Below are positions 12,710 to 25,678 of a stretch of 64,000 nucleotides of DNA, one piece after another. The notes beneath the pieces are model-generated. The model saw only the letters and a program-made list of their open reading frames with translations, searched no databases and had not been told where the DNA came from. The translations under genes were made by a program, and so were the position numbers. Origin of the DNA: Magnolia sinica (lineage: Eukaryota; Streptophyta; Magnoliopsida; Magnoliales; Magnoliaceae); the NCBI RefSeq assembly GCF_029962835.1, contig NC_080573.1, positions 90,763,501-90,827,500 on the forward strand, in the 5' to 3' direction. Within the stretch, counting starts at the first letter, position 1, and each line of letters begins with the position of its first letter.

Positions 12710-13494
12710 GGCCTAATATTGATGAAAATAGCCCCAGGGCCAAGGTATACTTAGGTTATAACCAATTCGGGTCTATTTCGGTCCAACGGAGCACTTCTGG
12801 TGGTCCTTTTTCCACGTTCGGTCGGACTTAAGCTCACTGACCACGGATCTAGGTCAGGCTGAGTTTTTGGACTGATCAAATTTTCAGATCAGCCGTGGCG
12901 GACTAGTTTCAATTCAACGGTCACCGAAACTCGATCAGGTCCACCGGCACTTTGACATGAATGGGCCATCTTCCCTGATCCGAGGGTAAATTTGGGTCAG
13001 AATCCAATGGTCAGAATGCTTAAAATTGGCGCGCAAGCGACACGACTCAGATTTCTTAAATTCATATTTATTTTCTAAATAAATTCACCTTTCTCACACT
13101 CCTCACTCCGGACTCAAGCAAATCGTCTCAGGACATCATCTGGACTTGATTTTTGAGGTAATTGTCAAGCCCAACTAGGTGATCATAATTTTCTAAGATC
13201 ATCGCTATCGGACTTTCGACGTGCGGTCCAGGTCTGATTCAAAGTTTTTAAGTACTCCCGAGAGCAACTGGATTTAGAGTTGAATCCTAGATTTTAGGGT
13301 AACATAGCACTAATGATTCTACGGGTTTTGGGTCCTGCAGATCAAATTTAAAGTGATTGGTGCTAATTTCATAGGTAATCAAGCTTAGCGCTAGCTAATT
13401 CACATTTAACTTCTAAAGGCTTAAGTCCTAAGGGAAACCTGACTAAGGTGGTGCTCGGGTCCTTGTATAAAATTTTTTGGGATGTTACAGTTAT

Positions 13495-13760
13495 GTACAA
13501 GGCCCAGATCATGCAGCCCATTGTGATATGTATTAGGCCCATGTCGCGTGGCCCCCTTGATGTATATGAGGCCCATTGGTGCGGCCCATTGATGTGGCCC
13601 ACTTGATGTATATGAGGCCCATTGGTGTGGCCCATTAGAAGCCCATTGTGATATATATTAGGCCCATTATTACGCATTCATGGCCTATTTGGCAAGGTCC
13701 ATTGTGGTGTATTCATGGCCCATTTGGTGAGGTCCAATGCGATGAATGTGCGGACCGATG
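13495..13760. repeat. GGCCCATTGTGATG array, copy 1 (B2 5' LTR)
   Basis: Imperfect units of roughly 20-30 bp around AGGCCCAT(T)GTGATGTAT. It continues the array at 10240-10344 that A2 interrupted. The matching array in the 3' LTR is at about 19240-19570. Confidence 0.75.
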
Positions 13761-13889
13761 TCATGTGTGATTTCACTATATTGTATGTAATGATGTTTTT
13801 TTTTAATGAGCCACTCCTTGGGAGCAATGTTAGTTAAATGACCACATTGATGGGCAATGATGGTTGAATGTCCACATTGTGACCTTCCC

Positions 13890-14940
13890 TTAAGCCTTGT
13901 TAGGCCCAATCTCATCGAGGCCAATTTTAATTTGTCAAGGCAGATTGTATAGGCCGATTTTAATTATTGAGGCCGAGTTTCAAGGCCGATTCTGATTTGT
14001 CGAGGCCGATTGTATGCGCCGATTCTGATTATCAAGGCCGAGTATCATGGCCGATTATGATTTGTCGAGGCTGATTGTATAAGTCGATTCCGTTTGTCGA
14101 GGTCGAGTATCGAGGCCAATTTTGATTTGTCGAGGCCGATTCCGATTGTCGAGGCCAATTCTGATTTGTCGAGGTCGATTGTATAAGCTGATTTCGATTG
14201 TTGAGGCTAAGTATCGAGGTCAATTCTGATTTGTCGAGGCTGATTATATAGGCCGATTTCGATTGTCGAGGCCGAGTATCGAGGCCGATTATGATTTATC
14301 GAGGCCGATTGTACAGGAAAATTCCAATTATTGAGGCCGAGTATCGAGGTCAATTCTAATCTATCAAGGCTGATTATATAAGCCAATTCTGATTGTTGAG
14401 GACGATTATCGAGGTCGATTCTGATTTATCGAGGCTGATTGTATAGGTTGATTCCGATTGTTAAGGCCAAGTATCGAGACCGATTCTAATTTATCAAGGC
14501 TAATTGTATAGGCCAATTCTGATTGTCGAGGCTAATTTTGATTTATCGAGTCTGATTTATCGAGGCTGATTGTATAGGCCAATTTCGATTGTTGAGGCTG
14601 AGTATCAAGGCCGACTATGATCTGTCGAGGCCGAGTATCGAGGCCAATTCTGATTTGTCGAGGCCGATTATATAGGCCGATTCTGATTGTCGAGGCTGAT
14701 TCTGATTTATTGAGGCCAGTTGTATATGTCGATTTTAATTGTCAATGTCGATTTTAATTGTTAAGGCCGATTGTATAGTCTAATTTCGATTATCGAGGCT
14801 GATTGTCAAGGCCGATTGTATAGGCCGATTCCGATTATCGAGGCCGAGTGTCGAGACCGATTTCAAGTGTCGATTCTGATTGTTAAGGCCGATTTTGTTT
14901 CTCGAGGCCAATTTTGATTGTCGAGGCCGATTGTCGAGAC
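13890..14940. repeat. GAGGCCGATT minisatellite in the B2 5' LTR
   Basis: About 1 kb of degenerate units with the core TCGAGGCCGATTCTGATTTG and the variant GAGGCCGATTGTATAGGCC, spaced about 20 bp with a higher-order period of about 60-65 bp (TTTGTCGAGGCC / ATTGTATAGGCC / GAGTATCGAGGCC). It lies between two GGCCCATT arrays. A homologous array of about 840 bp lies in the 3' LTR. Confidence 0.85.
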
Positions 14941-15300
14941 CTATGTGATGTATATGCAACCCGTAGTTGAGGCCCATTGTGATGTGTATTCAGCCTATGT
15001 GATGTATATGCGACCCGTAGTTGAGGCCCATTCTGATGTGTATTAGGCCTGTGTGATGTATATGCAGCCCATATTTGAGGCCCATTGTGATGTGTATTTA
15101 GTCCGTGTTTAAGGCCCAATGTGATATATATGAGGCCTATGTGATGAGGCCCATTGTGTTGCATTTGAGGGCCAGGCAATGGAGCCCATTGTGATGTATG
15201 TTAGGCCCATGTGAAAGGCCCATCGTGATGTGTATTATGCTCTTGAGTGAGGCCCATGGTGTTGTATATCAGGCCCTTTGTGAGGCCATGGGTCCACTAT
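14941..15300. repeat. GGCCCATTGTGATG array, copy 2 (B2 5' LTR)
   Basis: Units such as TTGAGGCCCATTGTGATGTG repeated with a period of about 55-60 bp; counterpart at 20570-20930 in the 3' LTR. Confidence 0.75.
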
Positions 15301-17004
15301 ATGTTAGGCTTTATGTGGTCCACCCCTTGAACACAATGTTGGTTAAATGTCCACATTGTCGAAGCCGATTGTCGATGTCGATTATTGAGGCCGGTTATTG
15401 ATACTGATTATGAGTATATGACAATATAGTATCATAATACATGCTCATATGCATCATCTGCATGTTTGTTATGAGATGTGGTTGACCACTACATATGTCA
15501 TTGGTCATGTTGTTATGAGACTCCCTGATAGGCGGAGATTGTCTCACATGAGTACACAGTATGCGCAAGATTGATGCATGACTAGATTGTATTACTCATG
15601 CATCTTGTATTGTGTGTTGCGATTACTGTACGCCCTAGTGACATCAGGGTCGTAGCCTTCACAAATATTTCGTGGATGGTCAGATGGGACACCAGAAATC
15701 TATTCTACATGGGGTGTTATAGATATCCCTAGGTGAAAGTCCCTAATCCCTCTTGGTTCCAGAGGTTGCTCCAACATTTAGAGAGAGTGGATGTATGAGC
15801 ACATGAGGGCCAAAACCGTTAGGCCGCGTCTCTCACTATGTCGTGGTTGGTTGGAAGGGGGTATGGCCTTACCTGCCTGAGAGGAGGGAGCAACGCTAGG
15901 CTGAGTCTGACCAGCTCAAGGAATAGGTCCGCTATCGACGAACCGGGTCCGATATTGGTGGGCAGATAGTGAGGTCTTTTCCAATCACCTTGTTGTGCGC
16001 TATGGGGTGGCAATCTGGTTTGGAGTGTAATAGACCCCGGTGATTTTTAAAGAGGAACCGTATTGATATGTGGACTTATTGAGCAAGAATTGTATACTCA
16101 TCCATTTATTCATTCACTATCCACTCAGGCAGGTGGTGTGCGACTATTTGTTATGCGTACCTTCGCATGGCCAAGATTTCGGTTGGGCACGCGACTAACC
16201 TGAGATCAGGAGTCTACTACATTAAGTCTGGCTATCCAAATATAGGTATGGGACTGGTTTGGATAGAAGTCCCTTGTAATTGACCCCGTAGCCTGCAATA
16301 CTACGTACTATCATCCTAACTTCACACTCCAGCTTGGTCATTTCATTCGCATCGCATATTGCATTGCATCCTCAGCACATAGTATTTGGCTTATTGTCTT
16401 CGCATTGCATAACTAATCTACATTGCTTCCTCAGTATATGATATCAGTTATTATATTTTTGCATCGATAGCTTGGATAAGGCTGATGGTAATTATGGGCC
16501 TATCATCATGCTTTCGTATTATTCTGATATTGTATGATTTATGGGCCTGTCAGTATTTCCTCTTACTCTGATTACTCTGATATTGCTTACTTGGCACTTA
16601 CCTTGTGCACACACTTTCACCACCCACTAAGCTTTCTATAAGCGTATGCACGATAGATGCGTGCAGGTGGCGTTAGGTTCCAACAGTATTGAGCTTGGAG
16701 CATACAACGGACTTATGGAACTTTGATTTTTGACATATGTATTTCCCTTTTAACACTGTATTCAACTGTTTATATTAGTGGATATGTGATAATAATGTTG
16801 CCTTTATGATTTGGGTATACTTATGGTTATGCTTATTATGAGATAAATGTACACTGAAAAATTCTCCTTGTAGGATCCCAAGATCAGAATCTGGCATATT
16901 GGCACTAGGAGCCGAGAATGGGGTACAACGGAGGCTGTCGACACCGGATTCAGCGATTGGGGTCCTTGTGAGTCCAATCTCTAAGTTTGGGGCGTGACAG
17001 AAGT

Positions 17005-17016
17005 TGGTATCAGAGC
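17005..17016 (+). other. primer-binding site of B2
   Basis: TGGTATCAGAGC, complementary to the 3' end of plant initiator tRNA-Met, 5 bp after the LTR end. The same site serves B1 (25679-25690). Confidence 0.85.
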
Positions 17017-17380
17017 ATAACCTGGGAATACCTAAAGATAACATCACATATCTGCTGAAAGCTACCCTGCACTCTTTAATTGTTGAGAACTTAGAATGGT
17101 TAGATCCACGAGTTTCAATAACCTAGAGATTTTTTGATATAACTCCATATCGTTGAGATTATGAGGCTGTATAATATTTCAACTTCGATCGTTTCTGATC
17201 CAGGATTCGAGATTCAGTAAAATCACCATAATGTTGATGATGCATCTTGGGAGGGCAAGGTTGAGATTAGAGAGCGCTATCTTCATCCTTTGGTAGATTA
17301 ATTGTGCCTTAACTTATATCTTGAAGATGTTTCCCCTTCCCTTGTCTGTTCTGTAAATTTTAAGGATAAAATTTTTATTA

Positions 17381-17392
17381 GGTGGGGAGAGC
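17381..17392 (+). other. polypurine tract of B2
   Basis: GGTGGGGAGAGC directly before the 3' LTR; compare GGAGGGCAGAGC in B1 and, inverted, GGTGAGGAGAGC in C. Confidence 0.75.
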
Positions 17393-18117
17393 TATAAGGC
17401 CCGTATCCTAGACCGTACTGTTTCGTAGGCTTCCACTATCCCCTCGGTCAAATTCTGATGACCCATGATCTGTTACTGGTAATTACGCGTGATCCTGAGT
17501 CATGTCCTGTATATCAGATTCAGTGCGACCCGAGACTTGTACCATTGCGACCGCATCGTCGCCATAGTTCCGACACCGTGTCTCGTGTGCTGAGGCGATA
17601 CCCTGGCCAGAAGATGTGGACCCGCGTTCAGTTCGAGGAAAACTTCGCGTGTTGCAATCCCAAGAGAAATATCCCATCAATCACCTCTCATGTCAAGTAT
17701 AAAACCCCATCCCCAAGCAACCCCAAAGTCAAAGTAACTCATCCCTCACATGTTAAAGTACACATCACCCATCACTCACCTTTTCACCCATCACCCTCTT
17801 TCATCACTCTCACCCCTCTCTCTCTCTCTCTCATAGCTCTCTCTCATTTCCTCCCAAGCAACCCACGTCCAAGCAAGCTCCATGAGAGAGAGCTTTGTGT
17901 GGCCCACTTTTACCTCCCATCTCCACCATCCAAAGTCCATCTCGACCGTTGAATCGCACCCCTTGGAGCTCTAGATCGCATTGGTGGAAGAAGGAAGAGG
18001 AGATCAAAGGTGGGTGCTTTTATTTATTGATTTTGTGATTTGAGGGCCCACATCTGTAGAACCCATCTTGATGTATGTATTATATAGGGAACCCTAGGCA
18101 CAACAGAACGTATGTAA

Positions 18118-18118
<1 letters not shown>

Positions 18119-18200
<82 letters not shown>
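18119..18200. repeat. (CT)12(AT)29 compound microsatellite
   Basis: A perfect CT run (18119-18142) runs into a perfect AT run to 18200. The 5' LTR has only a CT run (about 9047-9066) here, so the AT part expanded in one LTR. Confidence 0.95.
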
Positions 18201-18204
<4 letters not shown>

Positions 18205-19734
18205 CTCCCTCTCTCTCTTTGTGTAATGATTGTGTGGCCCATTGTGATGTATCCATGCCATATGGCCGTCCATTTGGACATGCTAGGTAGGGCAGACCAC
18301 TAATGTATGGTTATATCCAACACTGTCCATCCAAAGGGCCCCACGTGGTGTATATATTTACATCCAGGCCGTCCGTCCAGTGCACCTAAACCCTGGAGAT
18401 GTATATAATATATATTATTTTAATATAATATTCGGTGGGCCCGGATGTACGCAGTACCCACCTTGAAAAGTAGATTGGTTGGAGTACCCTGTACCAGCTA
18501 CATAGCCGCTGTATGAAACATCAAGTTCTGTGGGTCCCACTGGCTATCCACACCCTCCAGATGACTGGACGGTGGGACCCACCTCTAATCTCACCATCCC
18601 ACACCATCCATCTGGGTCATGTGGACCCCAGCTGCCATCAGCAGATCCATGGAGCCCACCTTGATGTATTTATCTACACCGTCCATTTAGACAATGCTGT
18701 CCAGGGCCACTGTGATGTATCTGTTTTATCTATGCCATCCATCATCTGGACGGTGGGCCATCCCACCCAGTGACATCATCAAATCCTATGGACCCCACTA
18801 TGATGCATGTGTCTTGCGTCTGCACCGTCCAGTCCAAATAGATGGTGGTTGCGGGATGTCGTATGTGGCATATATCCTCACCGTCCATGTGATCTGGACG
18901 GTGGGACCTGGACGTGAGAAATCCAAACCATCCATCCATTTCATCTGGTGGGCCACACGTGTGGACCCCACAATGAGGTATGGGTTTTATCCAAGTCATC
19001 CCATTGTTGGACCCCACCTTGATACGTGTATCGTATTCACGTTGTTCATCTATGCTGGGCAGTTTGGACGGTGTTGTGCTGCCCCGATGCATTTGTTCAT
19101 CCACACCATCTAGATGTTCTGGACAGTGTTGGACGTGTTTAAACGGTGATGAGGACTCCACCATGATGTTTGTATCTTACGTCCACACCGTTCTTCTACC
19201 GGTCCCACCTTGATGGATGTGATTCACCCAAACTGCCCGGCAATGTGATAGGGCCCACCTGTAATGTATATTGGAGGCCCACCTGTAATGTATATTTGAG
19301 GCCCATATGTAAGGCCCAATGTGGTGTATATCATGCCCAAGTGATGGGGCCCGTTGTTATGTGTAAGGCCCATATCGTGCGACCCAATGTGATATGTATT
19401 AGGCCCATGTCGCGTGGCCCACTTGATGTATCTAAGGCCTATTGGTGCGGCCCATTGAGAAGCCCATTATGATATATATTAGGCCCATTGTTGTGTATTC
19501 ATGGCCTATTTGGCAAGGCCCATTGTGGTGTATTCATGGCCCATTTGGTGAGGTCCAATGCGATGAATGTGCGGACCGATGTAATGTGTGATTTCACTAT
19601 ATTGTATGTAATGATGTTTTTTTTATGAGCCACTCATTGGGAGCATTGTTAGTTAAATGACCATATTGATGGGTAATAATGGTTGAATGTCCACATTGTG
19701 ACCTTCCCTTAAGCCTTGTTAGGCCTAATCTCAT

Positions 19735-20575
19735 CGAGGCCGATTTTGATTTGTTAAGGTCGATTTCGATTGTCAAGGTCGATTCTGATTTGTTGAGGCC
19801 GATTGTATAGGCCGATTCTGATTGTCGAGGCCAAGTACCATGACCGATTATGATTTGTTAAGGCTGATTATATAAGCCGATTTCGATTGTCGAGGTCGAG
19901 TATCGAGGCTGATTCTGATTTGTCGAGGCCGATTCCGATTGTCAAGGCCAAGTATCAAGGCCGATTTTGATTTGTCGAGGCCGATTGTATAGGCAGATTC
20001 TGATTGTTGGGGCCGAGTATCGAGGTCGATTTGATTTATCAAGGCTAATTGTATTGGCTGATTCCAATTGTCGAGGTCAAGTATCGAGGCTGATTATGAT
20101 TTATCAAGGTCGATTGTAAAGGCCGATTCTGATTATTGAGGTCGAGTATCGAGGTCGATTCTAATTTGTCGAGGCTGATTGTATAGGCCGATTCCGATTG
20201 TTGAGGTCGAGTATCTAGGCCAATTTTAATTTGTCGAGGCTAATTATATAGGCCAATTCTGATTGTCAAGGCTGAGTATCGAGGCCGATTCTAATTTGTC
20301 GAGGCCGATTCTGATTGTCGAGGTCGAGTATGGAGGCCGATTTGATTTGTCAAGGCCGATTGTATAGGCCGATTCTGATTGTCGAGGCCGAGTATCGAGG
20401 TCGATTCTGATTGTCGAGGCCTAGTATCGAGGCCGATTGTATAAGCAAATTCCAATTGTCGAGGCCGATTGTATAGGCCAATTCCGAATGTCAAGGCCGA
20501 GTGTCGAGGCCGATTCTAATTGTTGAGACTGATTTCGCCTGTCGATATCGAGGTTGATTGTCGAGACCTATGTGA
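19735..20575. repeat. GAGGCCGATT minisatellite in the B2 3' LTR
   Basis: Same unit and higher-order pattern as 13890-14940, but about 200 bp shorter, as expected for unequal exchange or slippage after insertion. Confidence 0.85.
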
Positions 20576-22595
20576 TGTATATGCGACTCGTAGTTGAGGC
20601 CCATTTTGATGTGTATTCGGCCTATGTGATGTATATGCGACCCGTAGTTGAGGCCCATTGTAATGTGTATTCGGGCTATGTGATGTATATGTGGCCCATA
20701 TTTTAGGCCCATTGTGTTATGTATTCATCCCGTGTCTTAGGCCCAATGTGATATATATGAGGCCTATGTGATGAGGCCCATTGTGATGCATTTGAGGGCC
20801 AAGAGATGGAGCCCATTGTGATGTGTGTTAAGCCCATGTGAAAGGCCCATCGTGATGTGTATTAAGCTCTTGAGTGAGGTTCATGATGTTGTATATCAGG
20901 CCCTTTGTGAGGTAGGCTCTTTGTGGGCCACCCCTTGGGCGCAATGTTGGTTAAATGTCCACATTGTCGAGGCCAAGTGTCGATGCTGATTATTGAGGTT
21001 GGTTATTGATACCAATTATGAGTATGTGACAGCATAGCATCATAAACATGCCCATACGCATCATCTGCATGTTTGTTATGAGATGTGGTTAACCATTGCA
21101 TATGTCATTAGTCATGTTGTTATGAGACTCCCTGATAGGCGAAGATTATCTCACATGAGTACATGGTATGCGCAGGATTGATGTATGACTAGATTATATG
21201 ACTCATGCATCTTGCATTGTATGTTGTGATTACCGTATGCCCTAGCGACATCAGGGTCGTAGCCTCCATAAGTATTTCCTGGATGGCCAAATGAGACACC
21301 AAAAATCTATTCTACATGGGGTGCTATAGATATCCCTGGGTGAAAGTCCCTAAACCCTCTTGGTTCTGAGGTTACTCTAACGTCTAGACCAAGTGGATGC
21401 ATGAGCGCATGAGGGCCACATACCATTAAGCCGCGTCTCTCACTGTGTCGTGGTAGGCTGGAAGGGGTTACGGCCTTACCTGTCTGAGAGGAGGGGGCAA
21501 TACTAGGCTGAGTCTAACCAGCTCAAGGAATGGGTCCGCTATCGACGAGTCGGGCTCGATATTGGCAGGCGGATAGTGAGGTCTTTCTCACTCACCTTGT
21601 TGCGTGTGATGGGGCAACAATCTGGTTTGAAGTGTAAGAGACCCCGATGATTTTTCAAAGAGGAACTGTACTGATATGTGGACTTATTGAGAAGGAATTG
21701 CATACTCATTAATTCATTCATTCACTATTCACTCGGGCTAGTGGTGCGCAACTATTTGTTACGCGTACCTTCGCATGGCCAGGATTTCGGTTGGGTGCAC
21801 GACTAACTTGAGATCAGGAGTCTACTACATTGAGTCTAACTATCCAAATTTAGGTATGGGACTAGTTTGGATAGAAGTCCCTTGTGATTGACCCCGTAGC
21901 CTGTGATACTGCGTATTATCATCCCGACTTCACACTCCATCTTGGTCATTTTATTCGCATTGCATCCTCATCACCTATTATTTGGCTTATTGTCTTCGTA
22001 TTGCATAGATGATCTACATTGCTTCCTCAGTATATGATATTGGTTAATATATTTTTGCATCGCATAGCCTGAATAAGGCTGATGGTATTTATGGGCCTAT
22101 CAGCATGTTTTTGCATTATTCTGATATTGTATGATTTATGGGCCTGTCAGTATTTTCGTTACTCTGATTACTCTGATATTTCTTACTTGACACTTACCTT
22201 GTGTACACACTTTCACTACCCATTAAGCTTTCTATGAGCTTATGCACAATAAATGCATGTAGGTGGCGTTAGGTTGCAGTAGCATTGAGCTTGGAGCATG
22301 TAGTGGACTTATGGAGCTTTGATTTTTGACATGTGTATTTTCCTTTCAGCACTATATTCAGCTATTTATATTAGTGGATATGTGATGATAATGTTACCTT
22401 TATGATTTGGGTATACTTGTGGTTATGCTTATTACGAGACAAATGTACACTGAAAAATCCTCCTTGTAGGATCCTAGGATCGGAATTTGGCGTATAGGCG
22501 GTAGGAGCTGAGAATGGGGTACTATGGAGGCGATCGGCATCGGATTCGGTGATTGGGGTTCTTGTGAGTCCAATCTTTGGGTTTGGGGTGTGACA

Positions 22596-25500
22596 CTGAC
22601 GATTGGACCCACTTGGTGAACGGATTACATCCTCGCTGTCCAGATTATGGGGCCTGTTGTGATGCATGTGCCATCCTCTCCATCCAGCATCAAGGATGGT
22701 GGGACCCACCTGATGTGCCTGCACATGTGCAGTGCACTAGTCATGGGACCACCTTGATAAGTATGCCTTATACACATGGTCCAACAATCTAGACGGTGTA
22801 GCCCACCTATACGTGCAGTTATTCATGTCGTCCCTTGCCCAGACATGGGGCCTCACCTTGTTGGATGTGTTAGAATCCAAGCCGTCCAGCCCTACCAGGA
22901 TTGTATGTGCTTTATCCTGCCTGTCCATTTTATCTGGACCGTCTATCTATGTGGACCACACCAGCCATATGCCTATTGTAGGATGTCAGCAGGACAGGTG
23001 GGCCTTCACCATGATGTTTATATTTTTACACCCACACCGTCCATCTAGACAGTGGGAACGTTGCAACTGGAAGCTGCTATGGACGTCAGCAAGATCCGGG
23101 ACCCACCGTGATATATATGTTATATCCTAACCATCCATCTGGAAAGTGGCTCCCATGCAGCAGGCAGCTGCTACTGCCCCGGACACCAGCTAATTATGCG
23201 GGTCCCGTTGATGTATTTTATCCATGCCCTCCATCTGCATGGGCCCCACCAGTACAGTCGGTGGGCCTGATCACGAGGTAGGTTATATCCCAACCATCCG
23301 TCCATCTATCTGACGTGGACCTCACACTAGCAGCCTCAGCTCAGTGTCGTCAGCAAGCTCCGTGGGGCCCACTGATGTATGTATTGTATTCCACACCGTC
23401 CATCGACATCGACTCCACCGTGATATATTTATTATCTACACCATCCAAATGGTTGGACGGTGGGACCCACTATTGATGTATATATTCTGTATCCACGCTG
23501 CCTATCAGGTGGACCACACTACAAAGATCAGTGGAGGGTTGAACGCCTTTCATTGAAACCATTTGGGTCATAGAAGCTTTGGATTAATATGAGATTTTCT
23601 TTTCCTCTTAATTCAAGTCTTTGTGACCTTATGATCAAATTGGTTGGGAAATGAACATTTAGGTGGGCCCTGTGAATTTTAAAATCGTGGAAATCATTAT
23701 CTCCACTGCTATTTGCGGTATGGTCCAGATGATCTTCGGTCTTCATCTCCACTGCTATTTATGGTGTGGCCCATGTCAGCCCACTTGATATATGAGGCCC
23801 ATGGGCGAGGCCCATTGTAATGTATTCGAGGCCCATGGGCGAGGCCCAATGTGATGTATTCGAGGCCCATGGGCGAGGCCCATTGTGATGTATTCGAGGC
23901 CCATGGGCGAGGCCCATTGTGATGTATTCGAGGCTCATAGGACGTGGCCATTGTGTTATATACGAGGCCCATGAGTGAGGCCCAATATGATGTACGTGAG
24001 CCCATTATGTTGTCTATGAATCCCTTGTATGAGGCCATGAGCCCACTATATGTTAGGCATTATGTGGCCACTCCTTGGGAGCAATGTTGGTTAAATGTCC
24101 ACATTGATGGGCAATGATGGTTAAATGTCCTCATTGTGACCTTCCCTTAAGCCTTGTTAGACTCATTCACATCATTCTCTAGGTAGGTTGACCCAAATTA
24201 TTGGAACCCATTTGTATGATCCATCTATTCTCATTAGGTAATCCTAAGATGTTGGGCCCCCATTGGTTGTTAGTAGGATTAATTCTTTTAATTTAGAGTC
24301 CATCTAGGACTCATTTGGGCCCCCTAGGGCATCTGGCAGGGCTATATAATAGTATGAAGAAGGAACCCTTTCCAAATCCTTAGGCTTTGGGTAGGCCACT
24401 AAGCCTAACCTTGATATAAGGGGGGATACATCATCATCATATAACATGCTTAGTATAGCCTCATGATTCATGTCCATACACATCATATGTATGCTTGATA
24501 TGAGGAGTGATTGATCATAGCACATGTTATTAAGCAGATTGTTATGGGACTCCCTGATAAGGGGAGTTGTCCACATAAGTGCGCAGTACGCGCATGTTTG
24601 TTGTATGACTGGATAGTGTGATTCATGCATCTCACATTATATGATATGAATATTGTACGCCCTAACAATATCAGGATCGTATCCTCTATAAGCATATTGT
24701 GGTTGGCAGGATTGGACACCAGAAATCTTGTTCTACATGGGGTGTTATAGATGTCCTTGGGTGAAATTCCCTAAACCCTTATGGTACCAGGAGGCTGCTC
24801 CAACTTGTAGACCGAGTGGATGTATGAGCATCGAGTGCCGAATATCAGAAGGTTGCGCTTTCCACAGTATCGTGGTTGGTTGGAAGGGGTGACAGCCTTA
24901 CCCACCCAAGAGGAGGGGGAAAAGCTACGCTGAGTTTGACCAGCTTAAGGAATGGGTCCGCTATCAATGAGCTGGGCCTAATATTGGTAGGTGGATAGTG
25001 AGGTCTCTTCCACTCACCTTGTTTCACGCGATGGGGTGGTAATTTGGTTTAGAGTGTACTAGACCACGGTGATATTCCAGAGTTGAGTTGTAATGATATA
25101 TAGACTCAGATGAGGATTGGTATGCTTGAGTTGTATCTCGCATTGTATGGCCTTGGTATGGCCAACATCATTCATGTCTTGCATCGCATAGCCTTGGTAC
25201 GACCAATAGTATTCACGGATTCATCAGCATATTCCGCATTACTCTAATATTGCATATTTATATTACTACATTGCACACACACTTTCACCACCCTCTAAGC
25301 TTTCCATAAGCTTATGCACGATCATTGCGTGCAGGTGACGTTGGGTCGCAGTAGCGCTGAGGCAGGAGCGCATAACAGATAATCTTAGATCTTTTATCTA
25401 TCATCATTGTATTCCCCTTTATGCACATTGTACTTATAAGTTTTTTATCATAGTGAAAATTTGATGGGGTTTTTAGTTGTTGTTTGTAGGTTATGCCTTT

Positions 25501-25673
25501 AGTTATGCTTATTACGAATCAAATTCATGTTAAAAATCCTCCTCATAGGATCCCAGAATTGGAACCTGGCGTATAGGCGCTGGGAGCCGAAAGTGGGGTA
25601 CTACGGAGGCTGTCGGTGCTGGATTGGCAATCAGGAATTTTGTTAGCTCGGTTTCTGAGTTTGGGGGGTGACA
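22596..25673 (+). repeat. B1 5' LTR, second part
   Basis: After the altered target duplication CTGAC, the B1 LTR resumes and aligns with 39158-42230. It holds palindromic CCGTCCATCTGGACGG modules (22610-23560), a short GAGGCCCATGGGCGAGGCCC array (23770-24030) and a unique 3' part ending GGGGGTGACA at 25673. Confidence 0.86.
23770..24030. repeat. GAGGCCCATGGGCGAGGCCC array in B1 5' LTR
   Basis: Units of about 37 bp (CGAGGCCCATGGGCGAGGCC then CATTGTGATGTATT), about six copies; counterpart at 40320-40570 in the 3' LTR. Confidence 0.8.
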
Positions 25674-25678
25674 GAAGT

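Larger units (their letters stand above)
10345..13489 (-). mobile_element. solo LTR A2, inserted in the B2 5' LTR
   Basis: It starts TGTAACACCC and ends GGGATGTTACA with the perfect target duplication GTTAT at 10340-10344 and 13490-13494. The 3145 bp hold no coding sequence. It is the same family as A1 in opposite orientation: the tract with GGCTCATGAGTCTTA near 11460 is the reverse complement of 4085-4100. On the minus strand it has a TATA box (12703-12709) followed by a GA-rich leader (CT-rich on plus at 12605-12652). It is the youngest detectable layer at this place, since it lies inside B2, inside B1, inside the Tat element. Confidence 0.87.
8296..16999 (+). repeat. B2 5' LTR, split by solo LTR A2
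   Basis: Parts 8296-10344 and 13495-16999 align in order with the 3' LTR at 17393-22595. Sequence runs through a CT-rich leader, GTGGGACCCACC/CACACCGTCCATC modules (about 8950-10340), GGCCCATTGTGATG arrays, the GAGGCCGATT minisatellite, and a unique 3' part ending GGGCGTGACA. ORFs here are translations of repeats, not genes. Confidence 0.85.
17000..17392 (+). other. B2 internal region: 393 bp, non-coding
   Basis: Everything between the two B2 LTRs. It has a primer-binding site at its left edge, about 340 bp of AT-rich leader/trailer with no ORF, and a polypurine tract at its right edge. The last part (GGATAAAATTTTTATTAGG) matches the trailer of B1 before 35043 and, inverted, of element C at 46960-46985. 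There is no trace of gag or pol. Confidence 0.82.
8296..22595 (+). mobile_element. Element B2: non-autonomous giant-LTR retrotransposon, inserted in the B1 5' LTR
   Basis: It begins TGTAAGGCCTGTATC and ends GGGTGTGACA. The flanks are ATGAT (8291-8295) and CTGAC (22596-22600), a target duplication with two transition/transversion changes; the host LTR resumes correctly at 22601 when compared with 39158. It has a 5' LTR (8296-16999, about 5.55 kb without solo LTR A2), a 393-bp internal region (17000-17392) holding only a primer site, short non-coding leader/trailer and polypurine tract, and a 3' LTR (17393-22595, 5203 bp). No gag or pol is present. The LTR ends, primer site and polypurine tract resemble B1, so B1-type proteins could have moved it (inference). 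Confidence 0.85.
17393..22595 (+). repeat. B2 3' LTR
   Basis: 5203 bp, uninterrupted. Its first bases are TATAAGGCC rather than TGTAAGGCC, a G-to-A change in the terminal TG. It ends GGGTGTGACA. Same internal order as the 5' LTR: CT leader, CACACCGTCCATC modules, GGCCCATT array, GAGGCCGATT minisatellite (19735-20575), second GGCCCATT array, unique end. It lacks the AT-rich palindrome of the 5' copy and has a long CT/AT microsatellite instead of a short CT run. Confidence 0.86.

Noticed and set aside
13890-14940. Regular short repeats resembling a CRISPR array
   Set aside because: Units are degenerate, spacers are not unique and of constant length, no cas genes exist, and the array lies in a plant LTR.
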